This document shows, in pieces, positions 52,597 through 60,513 of a stretch of 64,000 nucleotides of DNA. The notes under the pieces are model-generated. The model was not told where the DNA came from, ran no database searches, and saw only the letters and a program-made list of their open reading frames with translations. A program made the position numbers and the translations under genes. Position 1 is the first letter of the stretch; every line of letters begins with the position of its first letter. Source of the stretch: Longispora fulva (GTDB lineage: Bacteria > Actinomycetota > Actinomycetes > Mycobacteriales > Micromonosporaceae); contig NZ_JADOUF010000001.1 in NCBI RefSeq assembly GCF_015751905.1, positions 6,014,001 to 6,078,000 of the forward strand, in the 5' to 3' direction.

Positions 52597-52634
52597 CTAG
52601 CTGGGCGGGGACGGCTGGGACGGCTGGGACGGCT
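52428..52634. repeat. Iteron-like cluster: 12 copies of AGCCGTCCC in both orientations
   Basis: Exact copies begin at 52428, 52437 and 52446 (direct tandem), 52471 and 52488 (inverted), 52499, 52555 (inverted), 52566 and 52583, then 52608, 52617 and 52626 (inverted tandem). Two pairs form palindromes, 52488-52507 (GGGACGGCTTAAGCCGTCCC) and 52552-52577. The last three copies lie inside the 3' end of the DUF3631 gene, encoding a Ser-Gln-Pro repeat tail. Candidate replication origin or regulator array. Confidence 0.82.
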
Positions 52635-53745
52635 CCCCCGCGTCCACCGGCTCCTCGGCCGTTTCGGGGCCAGGGATGTACCTGTTCCACGCGTCCTGGA
52701 ACTCGACACGCAGGTAGCCCTTGGACTGTCCCAGCGGTGCGGGGAACCGGATGTTCTTCGACCGGATGTCGTACTCCCGCAACAGGTCACCGAGCTTCAT
52801 CGCGGTCAGCCCCGCCGTTCCGTAACCGGCCCACGGTGCCTCGGGGTCGGCCTTGAGCCGTTCCAGGAGCAGCCCGGTCGGCAACGCGTCGAGGTCCGCG
52901 AACGCCGTCCGGCAGTCCGCGAGGAGCCGGATGCGGTCCGACGCCCCGGCCGTGTCGTCGGCAGCAGCCGTCAGGACGACGGCGGCGGCCCGTGCCCGAT
53001 CGGGCCAATCCCCACCCGCCAGGTCCGCGATCGCGATCAGAGGCTCCCAGGTGTCGGCGGCCCGATCCTCCAAGGGCATGCCCGGCTCGGCCGCCTCCAG
53101 CGCCGGCAGATGCCCGGCGAGCCACTTCGTCAGCTCGACCCCGATCGCACGCAGCGCCGGACCGTCGCGACGCACCCGGTACGGAGCGACCGTCTCCCCA
53201 GGTGCCCGGCGGCGCATCCGGATGATGACGGCCCGGTCCTCGATCGTGTCCGGCATCGCGCCGATGCCGGCGAGTGCCGCCATGGCGAACGTGGGGATGT
53301 GCTCGACCTCGTTGCGCTGGTTGTTCCACCGGATCGTGGACCGGTTGCGCTGGTGACCCGCGTTCAGCAACCCGCGCAGGTCCTCGTTGTCCCCGGCCTT
53401 CGCCCCGAAGATGGTGTCCGCCTCATCGATCAGCAGGGTCGGCGGGGTGTCCATGCCGATCGAGCGGTACACGGCAGCCGTGGAGCAGTTCACCGTCATC
53501 AGCGGCTGGTGACACGTGCCCTCGACAACGTCGAGGAGACGGGACTTCCCGCACCGACGCTCCGGCGCCCGGATCACCAACCGGGGAGCGTGAGCCCACG
53601 CAGCCTGCGCGTGGGTCGCCGCGATCCACAAGACGGTGGCGTCGGCGGACTCGGGGTTGGGGGTGATGACGTAGCGGACGAGCGCGGCCCGCAGCGCGTC
53701 GAGCAGGGCGGCACCGTCGATCTTCACGGCACGTTGGGTGGTCAT
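52597..53745 (-). CDS. DUF3631-domain ATPase, probable replication/maintenance protein of the element
   Basis: This is a 382-aa protein. The P-loop-like APERRCGKSRLLDVVEG (about residue 59) and Walker B PTLLIDEADTIFG (about 104) belong to the DUF3631 family, which is often fused to primase-polymerase domains in actinobacterial elements; here the primase part is absent. The C-terminal tail is Ser-Gln-Pro repeats coinciding with DNA repeats. It starts at ATG 53745, overlapping the previous gene by 4 bp (ATGA). A helicase-like role in element replication is inference. Confidence 0.8.
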   Translation of the reverse strand: MTTQRAVKIDGAALLDALRAALVRYVITPNPESADATVLWIAATHAQAAWAHAPRLVIRAPERRCGKSRLLDVVEGTCHQPLMTVNCSTAAVYRSIGMDTPPTLLIDEADTIFGAKAGDNEDLRGLLNAGHQRNRSTIRWNNQRNEVEHIPTFAMAALAGIGAMPDTIEDRAVIIRMRRRAPGETVAPYRVRRDGPALRAIGVELTKWLAGHLPALEAAEPGMPLEDRAADTWEPLIAIADLAGGDWPDRARAAAVVLTAAADDTAGASDRIRLLADCRTAFADLDALPTGLLLERLKADPEAPWAGYGTAGLTAMKLGDLLREYDIRSKNIRFPAPLGQSKGYLRVEFQDAWNRYIPGPETAEEPVDAGEPSQPSQPSPPS

Positions 53746-54062
53746 GCGGCGGCCCTCCGGTTGATCGGGTGAACGGTGGCGATGCGGTCGGCGGCACGGT
53801 GGGCGGGGCCGTGCGGGTGGTCGGCGGCGTAGGTCTCCATCTCCGCGATGCGGGCGGCCACCTGCTCCTCCCACGTCGGGGCGAGCGGGGCCGGCGCGGC
53901 GGCGATCTCCACCTGACGGGTCGCGACGTGCCGCAACGCGTGCTGGTAGCCGGAGTGCCACGCGGACTCGACCATGTAGCCGATGAACTCGTGAAACGTC
54001 GTCGGGTCAGAGAACATGGCGTGCATCGTGTGCTCGGCCACGGCCTGCGGGTCGGGGATCAC
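53742..54062 (-). CDS. Small unrecognised protein of the rep operon
   Basis: This is a 106-aa helical soluble protein (DPQAVAEHTMHAMFSDPTTF; SAWHSGYQHALRHVATRQVE), Ala-rich in the second half. The GTG start is preceded by GGAGGT. Both ends overlap neighbours by 4 bp, so it is in a tightly coupled set with DUF3631. No family known to me. Confidence 0.72.
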   Translation of the reverse strand: MIPDPQAVAEHTMHAMFSDPTTFHEFIGYMVESAWHSGYQHALRHVATRQVEIAAAPAPLAPTWEEQVAARIAEMETYAADHPHGPAHRAADRIATVHPINRRAAA

Positions 54063-54325
54063 GACGAGACCTCCGGGGTAGTGGCGGTCAAGGTCTGGAG
54101 CTGGAACAACAGGCCCAGCAGTCGGGCCTGCGCGGCGGCGTCGTCGGCCGGGAGCCGGACCGACAAACGCACCTCGGCGTGCTGCGCGCTCGGCCCGGCG
54201 ACGCGGGTCAAGACGGCGGACCCGTTCGGGAGCTGGAGTCGCACCGGGTGCGCCCGGTGCTCCCCCAGGTCGCACCCGCGTCCCCGGCACCAGTCCGGGC
54301 ACGTGGCTCGGTTGCGGCGGTTCAT
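54059..54325 (-). CDS. Cys/His-rich small protein (DUF6907-like)
   Basis: This is an 88-aa protein with an N-terminal metal-binding-looking pattern TCPDWCRGRGCDLGEHRAHP and a beta-rich remainder. Similar CPxWC...H proteins are common in actinomycete elements and phages (DUF6907 group by my recollection). It overlaps both neighbours by 4 bp. Confidence 0.66.
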   Translation of the reverse strand: MNRRNRATCPDWCRGRGCDLGEHRAHPVRLQLPNGSAVLTRVAGPSAQHAEVRLSVRLPADDAAAQARLLGLLFQLQTLTATTPEVSS

Positions 54326-54570
54326 CGGCTGTTGCGGCGTTGGGTGGACAGGAACGTGAAGATCCGGCGTCCGGTGCGGATGCGCCGTCCGGTGCCCTTG
54401 CAGCGCCGGCAGTCACGCCACGCACGACCGAGGGGGGACCGGCGTTTGCCGGAGCCGGTGCAGCGCCGGCAGGCCGCGAACGGCCAGTACGCGCACGCCA
54501 AGGCATAACCGAGCGTGATCAGAGGTATTCCGAGGCAGAGGGTGCTAGCGAGGATGGTTCGGGGGTTCAC
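54322..54570 (-). CDS. Small membrane protein with paired CxxC motifs
   Basis: This is an 82-aa protein with an N-terminal transmembrane segment (LASTLCLGIPLITLGYALA) and two CxxCxGxG-type motifs (CRRCTGSGKRR, CRRCKGTGRR) like a DnaJ zinc finger. It is the first gene of the operon ending in DUF3631 and lies directly downstream of the GCTAGC operator cluster. Role unknown. Confidence 0.7.
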   Translation of the reverse strand: MNPRTILASTLCLGIPLITLGYALACAYWPFAACRRCTGSGKRRSPLGRAWRDCRRCKGTGRRIRTGRRIFTFLSTQRRNSR

Positions 54571-54608
54571 AACGCCTCCACAGGCCGTTTCAGGGCATGG
54601 CGGTGGAA

Positions 54609-54698
54609 GGCCGCTAGCATGCTAGCGGCCTGGCCAGGTCAGATATGGATTGCTAGCGAAGGTGCTAGCGCTAGCACCACCCGGTACTAGCGCTAGCA
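54609..54698. promoter_or_regulatory. GCTAGC palindrome cluster upstream of the rep-type operon
   Basis: A perfect 22-bp palindrome (54609-54630), a half site TGCTAGCG (54651), a perfect 18-bp palindrome (54661-54678) and the near copy TACTAGCGCTAGCA (54685-54698) occur within 90 bp. The last two lie 22 bp apart. It is likely an operator array controlling the gene starting at 54570. Confidence 0.68.
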
Positions 54699-54710
54699 GC
54701 CTTCCGGCAC

Positions 54711-56924
54711 CTAGGCCGCACCCCGCTTACGGTCACGCTCCGTCATGACGTCGTGGACGTCGGACCGTGCGATGCCGCGTCGGGTGACGGCCTTGCCCTC
54801 GACGCGCTTACCGACGTCGGTGACCTTGATCCCCGGGTGCGGCTTGAGCGCCGCCGTGAGCTGTTCGGACGCCCAGCCCTCGTAGATCTCGGGCCGCATC
54901 TCGGCGAGACGCGTGGTCAACGTGTCGTTCCACGCCTTGGCGTCGCCCTCCGGCCACACGGCCAGGAGGTCAGCGAGGAGGTCGAACGTCGGGCCGGTCG
55001 GGCGGGTCTGCTCTTCCTCGGTCGGCATGGTGCCGGCCTTCTGCCGGTAGCCGATCGCGCGGCTGATGATGCGCTCCGCCGCGACGTTGTCGACGTAGTA
55101 GGACCGCTTCGCCCCCGGCTTGCCCAGCCCGGACAGGATGCCCCAACCGGCCTCTACGACCGGCTCGAACACCGTCGCGCGCAGCCCGTTCTTGTAGGCC
55201 GACGTCCCGAGGATCATGTCGTTGGCCGTCTGGTCTGCGACCGACAGGCAGAAACGGGTGTTGACGTTGCGCGTGATGCCGGTCGGGAGCGAGTCCTTGT
55301 CCGGGATCTGCGTCCCCAACAGGATGATGATCCCCAGCGCACGGCCCAGCTTGATGACCTTCTCCATCTTCTCGCCGGCCGGCTTGCCGAACGTCGGGTG
55401 CGAGAACAGTTCCTGCACCTCGTCGAAGAACGCGACGAGGGGGTGCAGCCCCGAGCCCTTCAGGGACGCCAGTTCCGGGGTGACCTTGTTCTCGGGTGCC
55501 TTGCCGGCCTTGCCGTAGTGGTCGATGCGCTTCGAGCGGCGCTGGCACTCCTCATACAGCCAGTCGACGAACGCCGCAGCCCGGCCGATGGTGTCGTCAT
55601 CGAACCCGTTGCCGTACTCCAGGCACACGGGCGCGACCTTGGCGAAGTCCCCGACGCCCTTGAGTTCGTACCCGCGCAGCTCCACCCGAGGGTCAAGAGC
55701 CGCAGCGAGGACCAGGTCCCGGAGGGCGAACGTCTTGCCCGAACCGGGCTGTCCGCCGAAGAGCCAGTTGCGGAACATCAGCTCCGCGTCCACCGTGTCC
55801 AGGCGCGGGGTGGTGGCGAACGGGAACGGCTTGAACACGTCCACCTTCCCGCCCGAGATCAGCGGCCACGCGGGCTGCTTCATCTGCGACGCGGGTTCGT
55901 ACCCGACCCAGAGGGCGAGTCGGCCGGTGTGCCCAGGGGCCTGCTCCGGCCAGACCTGGTCAAGGGGCAGCCGCAGGCCCGAGGCCAGGCGTCCGCGTCG
56001 GGCGATGACGTCGGATGCCTCGACCCCGTACGGCAGGTCGATGATGGCCAGGTGTCCGGGGCCGTCGCGGTGGATGTCGGTCGGGAACGCGATCGCCTTG
56101 GGGTTCTTCGCCACGGCCGAGTTGATCCCCGACAACTGGAGGCTGACCAGGGCGCGGCGGACCAGCTCCGCCGTGAGCTTGCGGTACTTGTTGCCCTCGA
56201 TCACCCGGTCCGTGATCGGCTTGTCCGCCGGACGACCAAGCCGAGCCAGGACCGGCACCGACCCGACCGCGATCGCCCAGTTCCACCACGACGGCGTCGG
56301 CCCATACGCCAGGACCGCGCCGGCGATGCTGGCGGCGGTCGCGCCCCCGAAGACGAGCATCCACCGCCACCGGGCGGCGGCCTGGCGCTGCTTGTCCAGC
56401 TTGAGCCACGTCTCGGCGTCCTTTCGGTCGGCAGCCGCCTGGCGCAGCGTGTAGTTACCCTCCTCCGCCGTCGCCCACTTGAGCATCCGACCGATGCCCC
56501 TGAACAGGCCGACGGGTGCCCACCACAGCATCTTCGCGACGTACTTCGGCACCCGCAGCGCGTGGTACGCCGTGACGTACGCGGTCTGCTTGGTCCACCA
56601 CCGCAGCATCGACCGGACCCCGCGCCAGGACCGCAACCACTGCGCCACGAGGGGGCGGCGGGCGGCTTCGCGCAGCGCGAACCCGGGGGTGATCTCGTCC
56701 GGCGGGTCCACCGGGCGGCCCAACGGCGGTTCGGTCACCTCGAACGACTCGAAGTCCTCCGGGTCGTCGGAGTCGTCGCCGTCGTCGGTGCGGATGTCCT
56801 GCGGGCGGGGAGCCGGGCGGGTGCGGTTGGCCCGCGCCGTGTCCAGGTCCACCACGTCCGCGTCAGGGAGGGTGAGGTCGTGTTCGTACCGGTCGAAGTC
56901 GAACCGGTCATCCGGGCTTGTCAT
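54711..56924 (-). CDS. FtsK/SpoIIIE-type DNA translocase (TraSA/TraB-like)
   Basis: This 737-aa conjugative DNA pump moves double-stranded DNA between mycelial cells in actinomycete elements. Two transmembrane segments occur near residues 190-235 (WMLVFGGATAASIAGAVLAY, WNWAIAVGSVPVLARL). The motor has Walker A FGGQPGSGKTFALRDL (about 391), Walker B PLVAFFDEVQELF (about 496) and ILLGTQIPDKDSLPTGI. A basic C-terminal winged-helix-like tail (AVTRRGIARSDVHDVM) may bind the transfer locus. It is the last gene before the operator cluster. Confidence 0.9.
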   Translation of the reverse strand: MTSPDDRFDFDRYEHDLTLPDADVVDLDTARANRTRPAPRPQDIRTDDGDDSDDPEDFESFEVTEPPLGRPVDPPDEITPGFALREAARRPLVAQWLRSWRGVRSMLRWWTKQTAYVTAYHALRVPKYVAKMLWWAPVGLFRGIGRMLKWATAEEGNYTLRQAAADRKDAETWLKLDKQRQAAARWRWMLVFGGATAASIAGAVLAYGPTPSWWNWAIAVGSVPVLARLGRPADKPITDRVIEGNKYRKLTAELVRRALVSLQLSGINSAVAKNPKAIAFPTDIHRDGPGHLAIIDLPYGVEASDVIARRGRLASGLRLPLDQVWPEQAPGHTGRLALWVGYEPASQMKQPAWPLISGGKVDVFKPFPFATTPRLDTVDAELMFRNWLFGGQPGSGKTFALRDLVLAAALDPRVELRGYELKGVGDFAKVAPVCLEYGNGFDDDTIGRAAAFVDWLYEECQRRSKRIDHYGKAGKAPENKVTPELASLKGSGLHPLVAFFDEVQELFSHPTFGKPAGEKMEKVIKLGRALGIIILLGTQIPDKDSLPTGITRNVNTRFCLSVADQTANDMILGTSAYKNGLRATVFEPVVEAGWGILSGLGKPGAKRSYYVDNVAAERIISRAIGYRQKAGTMPTEEEQTRPTGPTFDLLADLLAVWPEGDAKAWNDTLTTRLAEMRPEIYEGWASEQLTAALKPHPGIKVTDVGKRVEGKAVTRRGIARSDVHDVMTERDRKRGAA

Positions 56925-57001
56925 GATGGTTCTACCTCCATGTTGGGGTGCGGGGCACAGCCGTGGTTTCCAGGCCGTGAGGGCTGTGCCCCGCGTGAAA
57001 G

Positions 57002-57178
57002 TCAGGCGTTGGGGCGGTTCGGGTCGATGACCACGCGCAGCGCGTGCAGCTCATCGAGGAGGTCCTCGACGATGTACTGCAAGTCACGGGGCTCGGTGTT
57101 CATGTCGCTGTCGGCGCGGTCCAGCAGCGCGGACAGTCGGGCGTGGGCGTAGGCGAGCAGGTCGGCCGGGGTGGTCAC
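57002..57178 (-). CDS. Short helical protein
   Basis: This is a 58-aa protein, all helical (DLLAYAHARLSALLDRADSD; LQYIVEDLLDELHAL). It starts at GTG 57178, overlapping the previous gene by 4 bp. No family known; it resembles small coiled-coil proteins in streptomycete transfer regions. Confidence 0.68.
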   Translation of the reverse strand: MTTPADLLAYAHARLSALLDRADSDMNTEPRDLQYIVEDLLDELHALRVVIDPNRPNA

Positions 57179-58188
57179 TTGTCCTCCTCGTGCAGGAGGT
57201 GCGCGAGTGCGGCGCCCATCCCGAGGACGGCCACCGGGAGGGAGGCGACGGCGGTGGTGATGGTCCAGTGCGCCTCGACCATGTGCGCGGCCGTCATCAG
57301 GTGATAGGCCACCTGACCGGCCGCGCCGACGGCGAGGGACGCGATCGCGGACAGGCGGGCGAACCGGCGGGCGCGGACCGGAACGTTCGGGGACAGCCAC
57401 ACCCGCAGCGCGAACGCCGCGTACGTCTCGACCCCGATCGGGAGCGTGATCGCCGTGTTGATGGTCGACCAGTGCCCGTCAGCGACGATGCCGGGGAGCA
57501 GGTTCACCATTCCGAACCCGGTCAGCGTGCCCAGCCCGACCCACCCGGACCAGATGGCGACGAACGCCGGCAGAGCCAGCAGCAGCACCGGCCACGACCG
57601 CACCTTCCGGACCGGCTTCACCGGCTCCGGGGCGGGGTTCGTACCCGGGTACGCGGCACCCGTGACCAGCCCGAACGGCTCCGCGATGTTCGGGGCCGAC
57701 GTGGGCCGGTCCGGCACCGGGGCGGGCTCGACGCCGGGGCTCGTACCCGGGTACGCCACCGTGTCCCGGGCTGTGTCCGGCGAGGTGTCGACGTCCGGCA
57801 CCGGGGCCGGCGGGGCGGTGTCGACGTCGGGGACGGCGTGCAAGTGCCGACCGTCCGGCTCTACCGGCACCGGCTCGACGTCGGCAGGCTCGTCGTCAGC
57901 CAGCGGCGTGAGCCGGGCCAGGACGTCGGCGGTGAACTGTGCCCGAGCCCCGGTCGACACGTCCCCGGCGTCGGTCAGCAGAACCTTGGCCAGCCCCCAC
58001 TCGATCGGCTCGGCCGACAGGGTCTGGCGGATCGTGTTCGCCTTGGCCGGGCCGATGTGCAGCTCCGCCATGAGCCGGTTGCGCGACGGCAACTCCCCCA
58101 GGTCGATACCCAGGTCCAGCGCACGGGCCAGCAGGCCGTCGACCGGCAGCGGGTACGCGCTGGCCCGGGTGAGGGTCGGGGCGCTCAC
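57175..58188 (-). CDS. Spread-like membrane protein with N-terminal HTH-like region (DUF2637-like)
   Basis: This is a 337-aa protein. The N-terminal part (PSRNRLMAELHIGPAKANTI) has a winged-helix look; the middle is Pro/Asp-rich; the C-terminal 130 residues carry four transmembrane helices (WPVLLLALPAFVAIWSGWVG onward). This resembles DUF2637/Spd-type membrane proteins that accompany TraSA in streptomycete mobile elements and help intramycelial spread. It overlaps both neighbours by 4 bp. Confidence 0.74.
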   Translation of the reverse strand: MSAPTLTRASAYPLPVDGLLARALDLGIDLGELPSRNRLMAELHIGPAKANTIRQTLSAEPIEWGLAKVLLTDAGDVSTGARAQFTADVLARLTPLADDEPADVEPVPVEPDGRHLHAVPDVDTAPPAPVPDVDTSPDTARDTVAYPGTSPGVEPAPVPDRPTSAPNIAEPFGLVTGAAYPGTNPAPEPVKPVRKVRSWPVLLLALPAFVAIWSGWVGLGTLTGFGMVNLLPGIVADGHWSTINTAITLPIGVETYAAFALRVWLSPNVPVRARRFARLSAIASLAVGAAGQVAYHLMTAAHMVEAHWTITTAVASLPVAVLGMGAALAHLLHEEDK

Positions 58189-58538
58189 TGGGCACCCCCG
58201 ATCGTGTCGAGGAGGTTGTCGACGTCCGTCGCGGTCGCGGTGAATGCCTCGATGTGGCACACCGCCAGCCACACGCCGTTCTCGCGGGTCTCGGCCTCGA
58301 TGCAGCGCTGCCAGTTGTCGCCCTCGACCTGGTAGACGCGCATGGTCGGGGCCGGCAGGCCCAACGCGTCGGCCCACATCGCGACCGTTTCGGGGTCAGA
58401 GACCGAGGCGCTGATGCGTCCGGCGTCCTTGGCCACGTACAGCGTCGTCGGCACCGGGCACCCGGCGGCCACCGCAGCGGTCAACCGGTCCCACACGGCC
58501 ACCCGCACGGCCTCGATGTTCACGATGGTTGCGGTCAC
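58185..58538 (-). CDS. Unrecognised small protein of the transfer operon
   Basis: This is a 117-aa mixed alpha/beta protein (VNIEAVRVAVWDRLTAAVAA; ISASVSDPETVAMWADALG; GVWLAVCHIEAFTA). The GTG start at 58538 and the GTGA overlaps at both ends place it firmly in the translation-coupled chain. Function unknown. Confidence 0.7.
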   Translation of the reverse strand: MTATIVNIEAVRVAVWDRLTAAVAAGCPVPTTLYVAKDAGRISASVSDPETVAMWADALGLPAPTMRVYQVEGDNWQRCIEAETRENGVWLAVCHIEAFTATATDVDNLLDTIGGAQ

Positions 58539-58678
58539 TTGGCACCCCCGACCACGCCAGCGGCGAACTGGCCGATCCCGGAAGCGATGTTCACGGCAAC
58601 GTCGGCGGCGGCGTGCGGGTTGGTGATGATGAAGAACACGACGAACGCGGCGACGATGTACACGGGGACCTTCTTCAC
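58535..58678 (-). CDS. 47-aa membrane peptide of the transfer operon
   Basis: This small gene begins at GTG 58678 after a GGAGAA site and encodes KKVPVYIVAAFVVFFIITNP, then a short Ala-rich helix (GIGQFAAGVVGGAK). One transmembrane helix is certain. It overlaps its neighbours by 4 bp on each side, which makes it a real gene despite its size. Spd-type small membrane proteins are similar in context. Confidence 0.72.
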   Translation of the reverse strand: MKKVPVYIVAAFVVFFIITNPHAAADVAVNIASGIGQFAAGVVGGAK

Positions 58679-58833
58679 GACCGGTTCTCCTTCCGGGTGG
58701 TGGCGCGCAGGTTGGCGACGTGCAGGGGCAGCGTTGCGGCGGTGACCAGCAGGCCCGCCGGGTGCCCGTGCCAGGCGGCGACGGCACCGGCGACGCTGAC
58801 GGCGGCCAGCAGCAGCGAGTAGACGGTTCGCAT
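58675..58833 (-). CDS. 52-aa membrane protein of the transfer operon
   Basis: This is a 52-aa protein with two hydrophobic stretches (TVYSLLLAAVSVAGAVAAWH; AGLLVTAATLPLHVANL) and a basic tail. ATG 58833 sits one base into the preceding stop, and its end overlaps the 47-aa gene by 4 bp. A likely Spd-like membrane helper. Confidence 0.72.
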   Translation of the reverse strand: MRTVYSLLLAAVSVAGAVAAWHGHPAGLLVTAATLPLHVANLRATTRKENRS

Positions 58834-59207
58834 CAGGACTCCATTCCGGCGCAGGTCAGGCACTCACCGAACTTGCGCGGGATGTAGTAGGTGCGCTCGG
58901 TGCCGCAGGTGGAGCAGGTGCGCCGTGCCCGCAGGGCCTCACCGATCGCGGCGAGCTGCGCGGGGGTCGCGGTCCGCTTCGGGAGCGCCAGGGCGACGCG
59001 GTAGAGGTAGGCGGTACGAACCCCGCCGACACCGCGCCACAGGACCTGAGCGGCGATCTCCTGACCACCCGGGCGCAAGCCCTCAGCGCGGAGCTGCCGG
59101 CGGGTCGCCAGACCGGCCGGGGCCGACTTCCACGGGAACGTCGGCACCGGGTGCCGCAGGGCGTCGGGGTCGAAGAACGCGGCCCGGTAACGGGTCGCGA
59201 TGGCCAT
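58833..59207 (-). CDS. RRQL-motif zinc-binding protein
   Basis: This is a 124-aa protein with the RRQLRAEGLRPGGQE motif (about residues 36-50) and a zinc ribbon (CSTCGTERTYY, then CLTCAG) at the C-terminus. The RRQL-motif zinc-binding family is found in actinomycete mobile elements; its role is not known. It starts one base before the stop of the upstream gene. Confidence 0.82.
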   Translation of the reverse strand: MAIATRYRAAFFDPDALRHPVPTFPWKSAPAGLATRRQLRAEGLRPGGQEIAAQVLWRGVGGVRTAYLYRVALALPKRTATPAQLAAIGEALRARRTCSTCGTERTYYIPRKFGECLTCAGMES

Positions 59208-59524
59208 CAGGCCACCGCCCGCAGGACCGGCACGCTCTCGAAGGTCGCGGCGCCGGACAGGGTCGCCGCGATGATGCGGCGACGCGTCCGGCGGGCGCGA
59301 CGGCTGTCGAGGTCAACCACCAGCGCGTCGACGGCCAGCAGCGTCTCGTCCAGGTCGTCCAGCGCCAGGATGTCGGCCTCGATCTGCGGCCACTCGGCCT
59401 CGATGGCGGCCAGCTCCTGGGGCGTCGGGCCGTCCAGGAGGTCGAGCACGTGCACCTCGACCGTGTCGGCCTGGGTGGGTTCCGCGCTCACGACCCGCAG
59501 GCCGCGTCGTGGGATGCTGTTCAT
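59207..59524 (-). CDS. DUF6284-like protein, first gene of the transfer operon
   Basis: This is a 105-aa acidic helical protein (PTPQELAAIEAEWPQIEADI) with a basic RRARRTRRRIIAATL region after it. The layout agrees with DUF6284 proteins of streptomycete elements (from memory). A good site (AAGGGAG) lies upstream of ATG 59524. It leads the coupled chain that ends near 57002. Confidence 0.74.
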   Translation of the reverse strand: MNSIPRRGLRVVSAEPTQADTVEVHVLDLLDGPTPQELAAIEAEWPQIEADILALDDLDETLLAVDALVVDLDSRRARRTRRRIIAATLSGAATFESVPVLRAVA

Positions 59525-60067
59525 GGGTCTAACTCCCTTGGGTAAAGGTCAGTGGAGGCCCGAAACGAGGCCCGGCGGCGGCAACCGCTGGGCCTCACCT
59601 GTGAGCCGTGAAAACGTTGTAGGCCGCGCTAAGCGGCGCGGCAACGCGGTAAACGCGCTGCCGGATGACGTGCACGACACCGCCGGGAAGCCAGGTTCCG
59701 AAGCGGCTGACAACACCCCCGCCAGACCGGCGGGAGCTGGCACTACGCACGAACCTCAGTCGTGCCCGGCCACCTTCACGGGGAGGTGACAACCCCTGTT
59801 GCATGTCTTCCCTGTTGAGTTCTCAAAGACCAAGCCGCGACAGCAGCTCGCAGAGCGCACTCCACCCGAAGTGGCGTAATCGCCCCGGCGACCGACCGGC
59901 CGAGATCCAGCGGCGGAACCGCCGAGTCTCGTTTCGTATGGCCAAGTTGCAGCCATATCGACATGGTGCACCTACTGCATTAGGTATGTCAACAGCCTCC
60001 TTGGTGGCGGCGTGTCGATGTGGTGCACTAGGTGCCGTAGGCAAGTCAGGCTGACCTGGAGGGCTTG
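59525..60067. promoter_or_regulatory. Divergent control region between the transfer operon and the GntR gene
   Basis: No credible gene lies in this 543-bp gap. It holds the promoter of the leftward operon, a palindrome TTGAGTTCTCAA (59815-59826) and, near the GntR gene, two related ~37-bp repeats, each containing TCGAYRTGGTGCAC (59958-59971 and 60015-60028), which are candidate GntR operators. Confidence 0.62.
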
Positions 60068-60418
60068 TTGAGCACCGTTACCGGACAACCCCATTACCAG
60101 CGGATTGCCGCTGACCTGCGTGCCAAGATCCTTGACGGCACGTACCCGCCCGGAAGCTCCCTACCCTCAGCGAAAAGGCTGATGGAGAGCTACGGCGTGT
60201 CCTCGACCGTGATCCGCGAAGCGACGGGAGCCCTACGGGTCGAGGGTGTCGTGCAGGGCCAGCCGGGCAAGGCTGTCTACGTCCTGCGGGAACCGGACGG
60301 AACCGGCGAGGCTGCTGGGTTGGACCTCACACGCACGGTCGGCGAGCTGGTCGAGACTGTTCGGCTTCTCAGTGAACGAGTTGCCGCGCTCGAAGGTGCT
60401 CGACCGTCGAAGCGGTGA
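60068..60418 (+). CDS. GntR-family repressor (KorSA-like)
   Basis: This is a 116-aa short GntR protein. The winged HTH is HYQRIAADLRAKILDGTYPP, then LPSAKRLMESYGVSSTVIRE. The C-terminus is a short coiled coil (ETVRLLSERVAALEGA) instead of a ligand domain, as in KorSA of pSAM2, which represses transfer genes. I favour TTG 60068 (GGAGG 5 bp upstream) over TTG 60065. Direct repeats just upstream suggest autoregulation and control of the divergent operon. Confidence 0.86.
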   Translation: MSTVTGQPHYQRIAADLRAKILDGTYPPGSSLPSAKRLMESYGVSSTVIREATGALRVEGVVQGQPGKAVYVLREPDGTGEAAGLDLTRTVGELVETVRLLSERVAALEGARPSKR

Positions 60419-60513
60419 TCCTCGGTTCTGCGTGATCGCTGTCATGCATTGAGCGTGCCGCAGCGTCGGTCCATCGTGTAGATGACGTGGCTGGACATGG
60501 AAGGACGTGGGGC

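Noticed and set aside
54753-57152. 799-aa plus-strand frame opposite the FtsK-like gene
   Set aside because: Arg/Val-rich shadow of the translocase.
59815-59826. TTGAGTTCTCAA as a transcription antitermination or rRNA-leader signal
   Set aside because: Resembles sequences near actinomycete rRNA leaders, but no rRNA gene is nearby; listed only as a palindrome.
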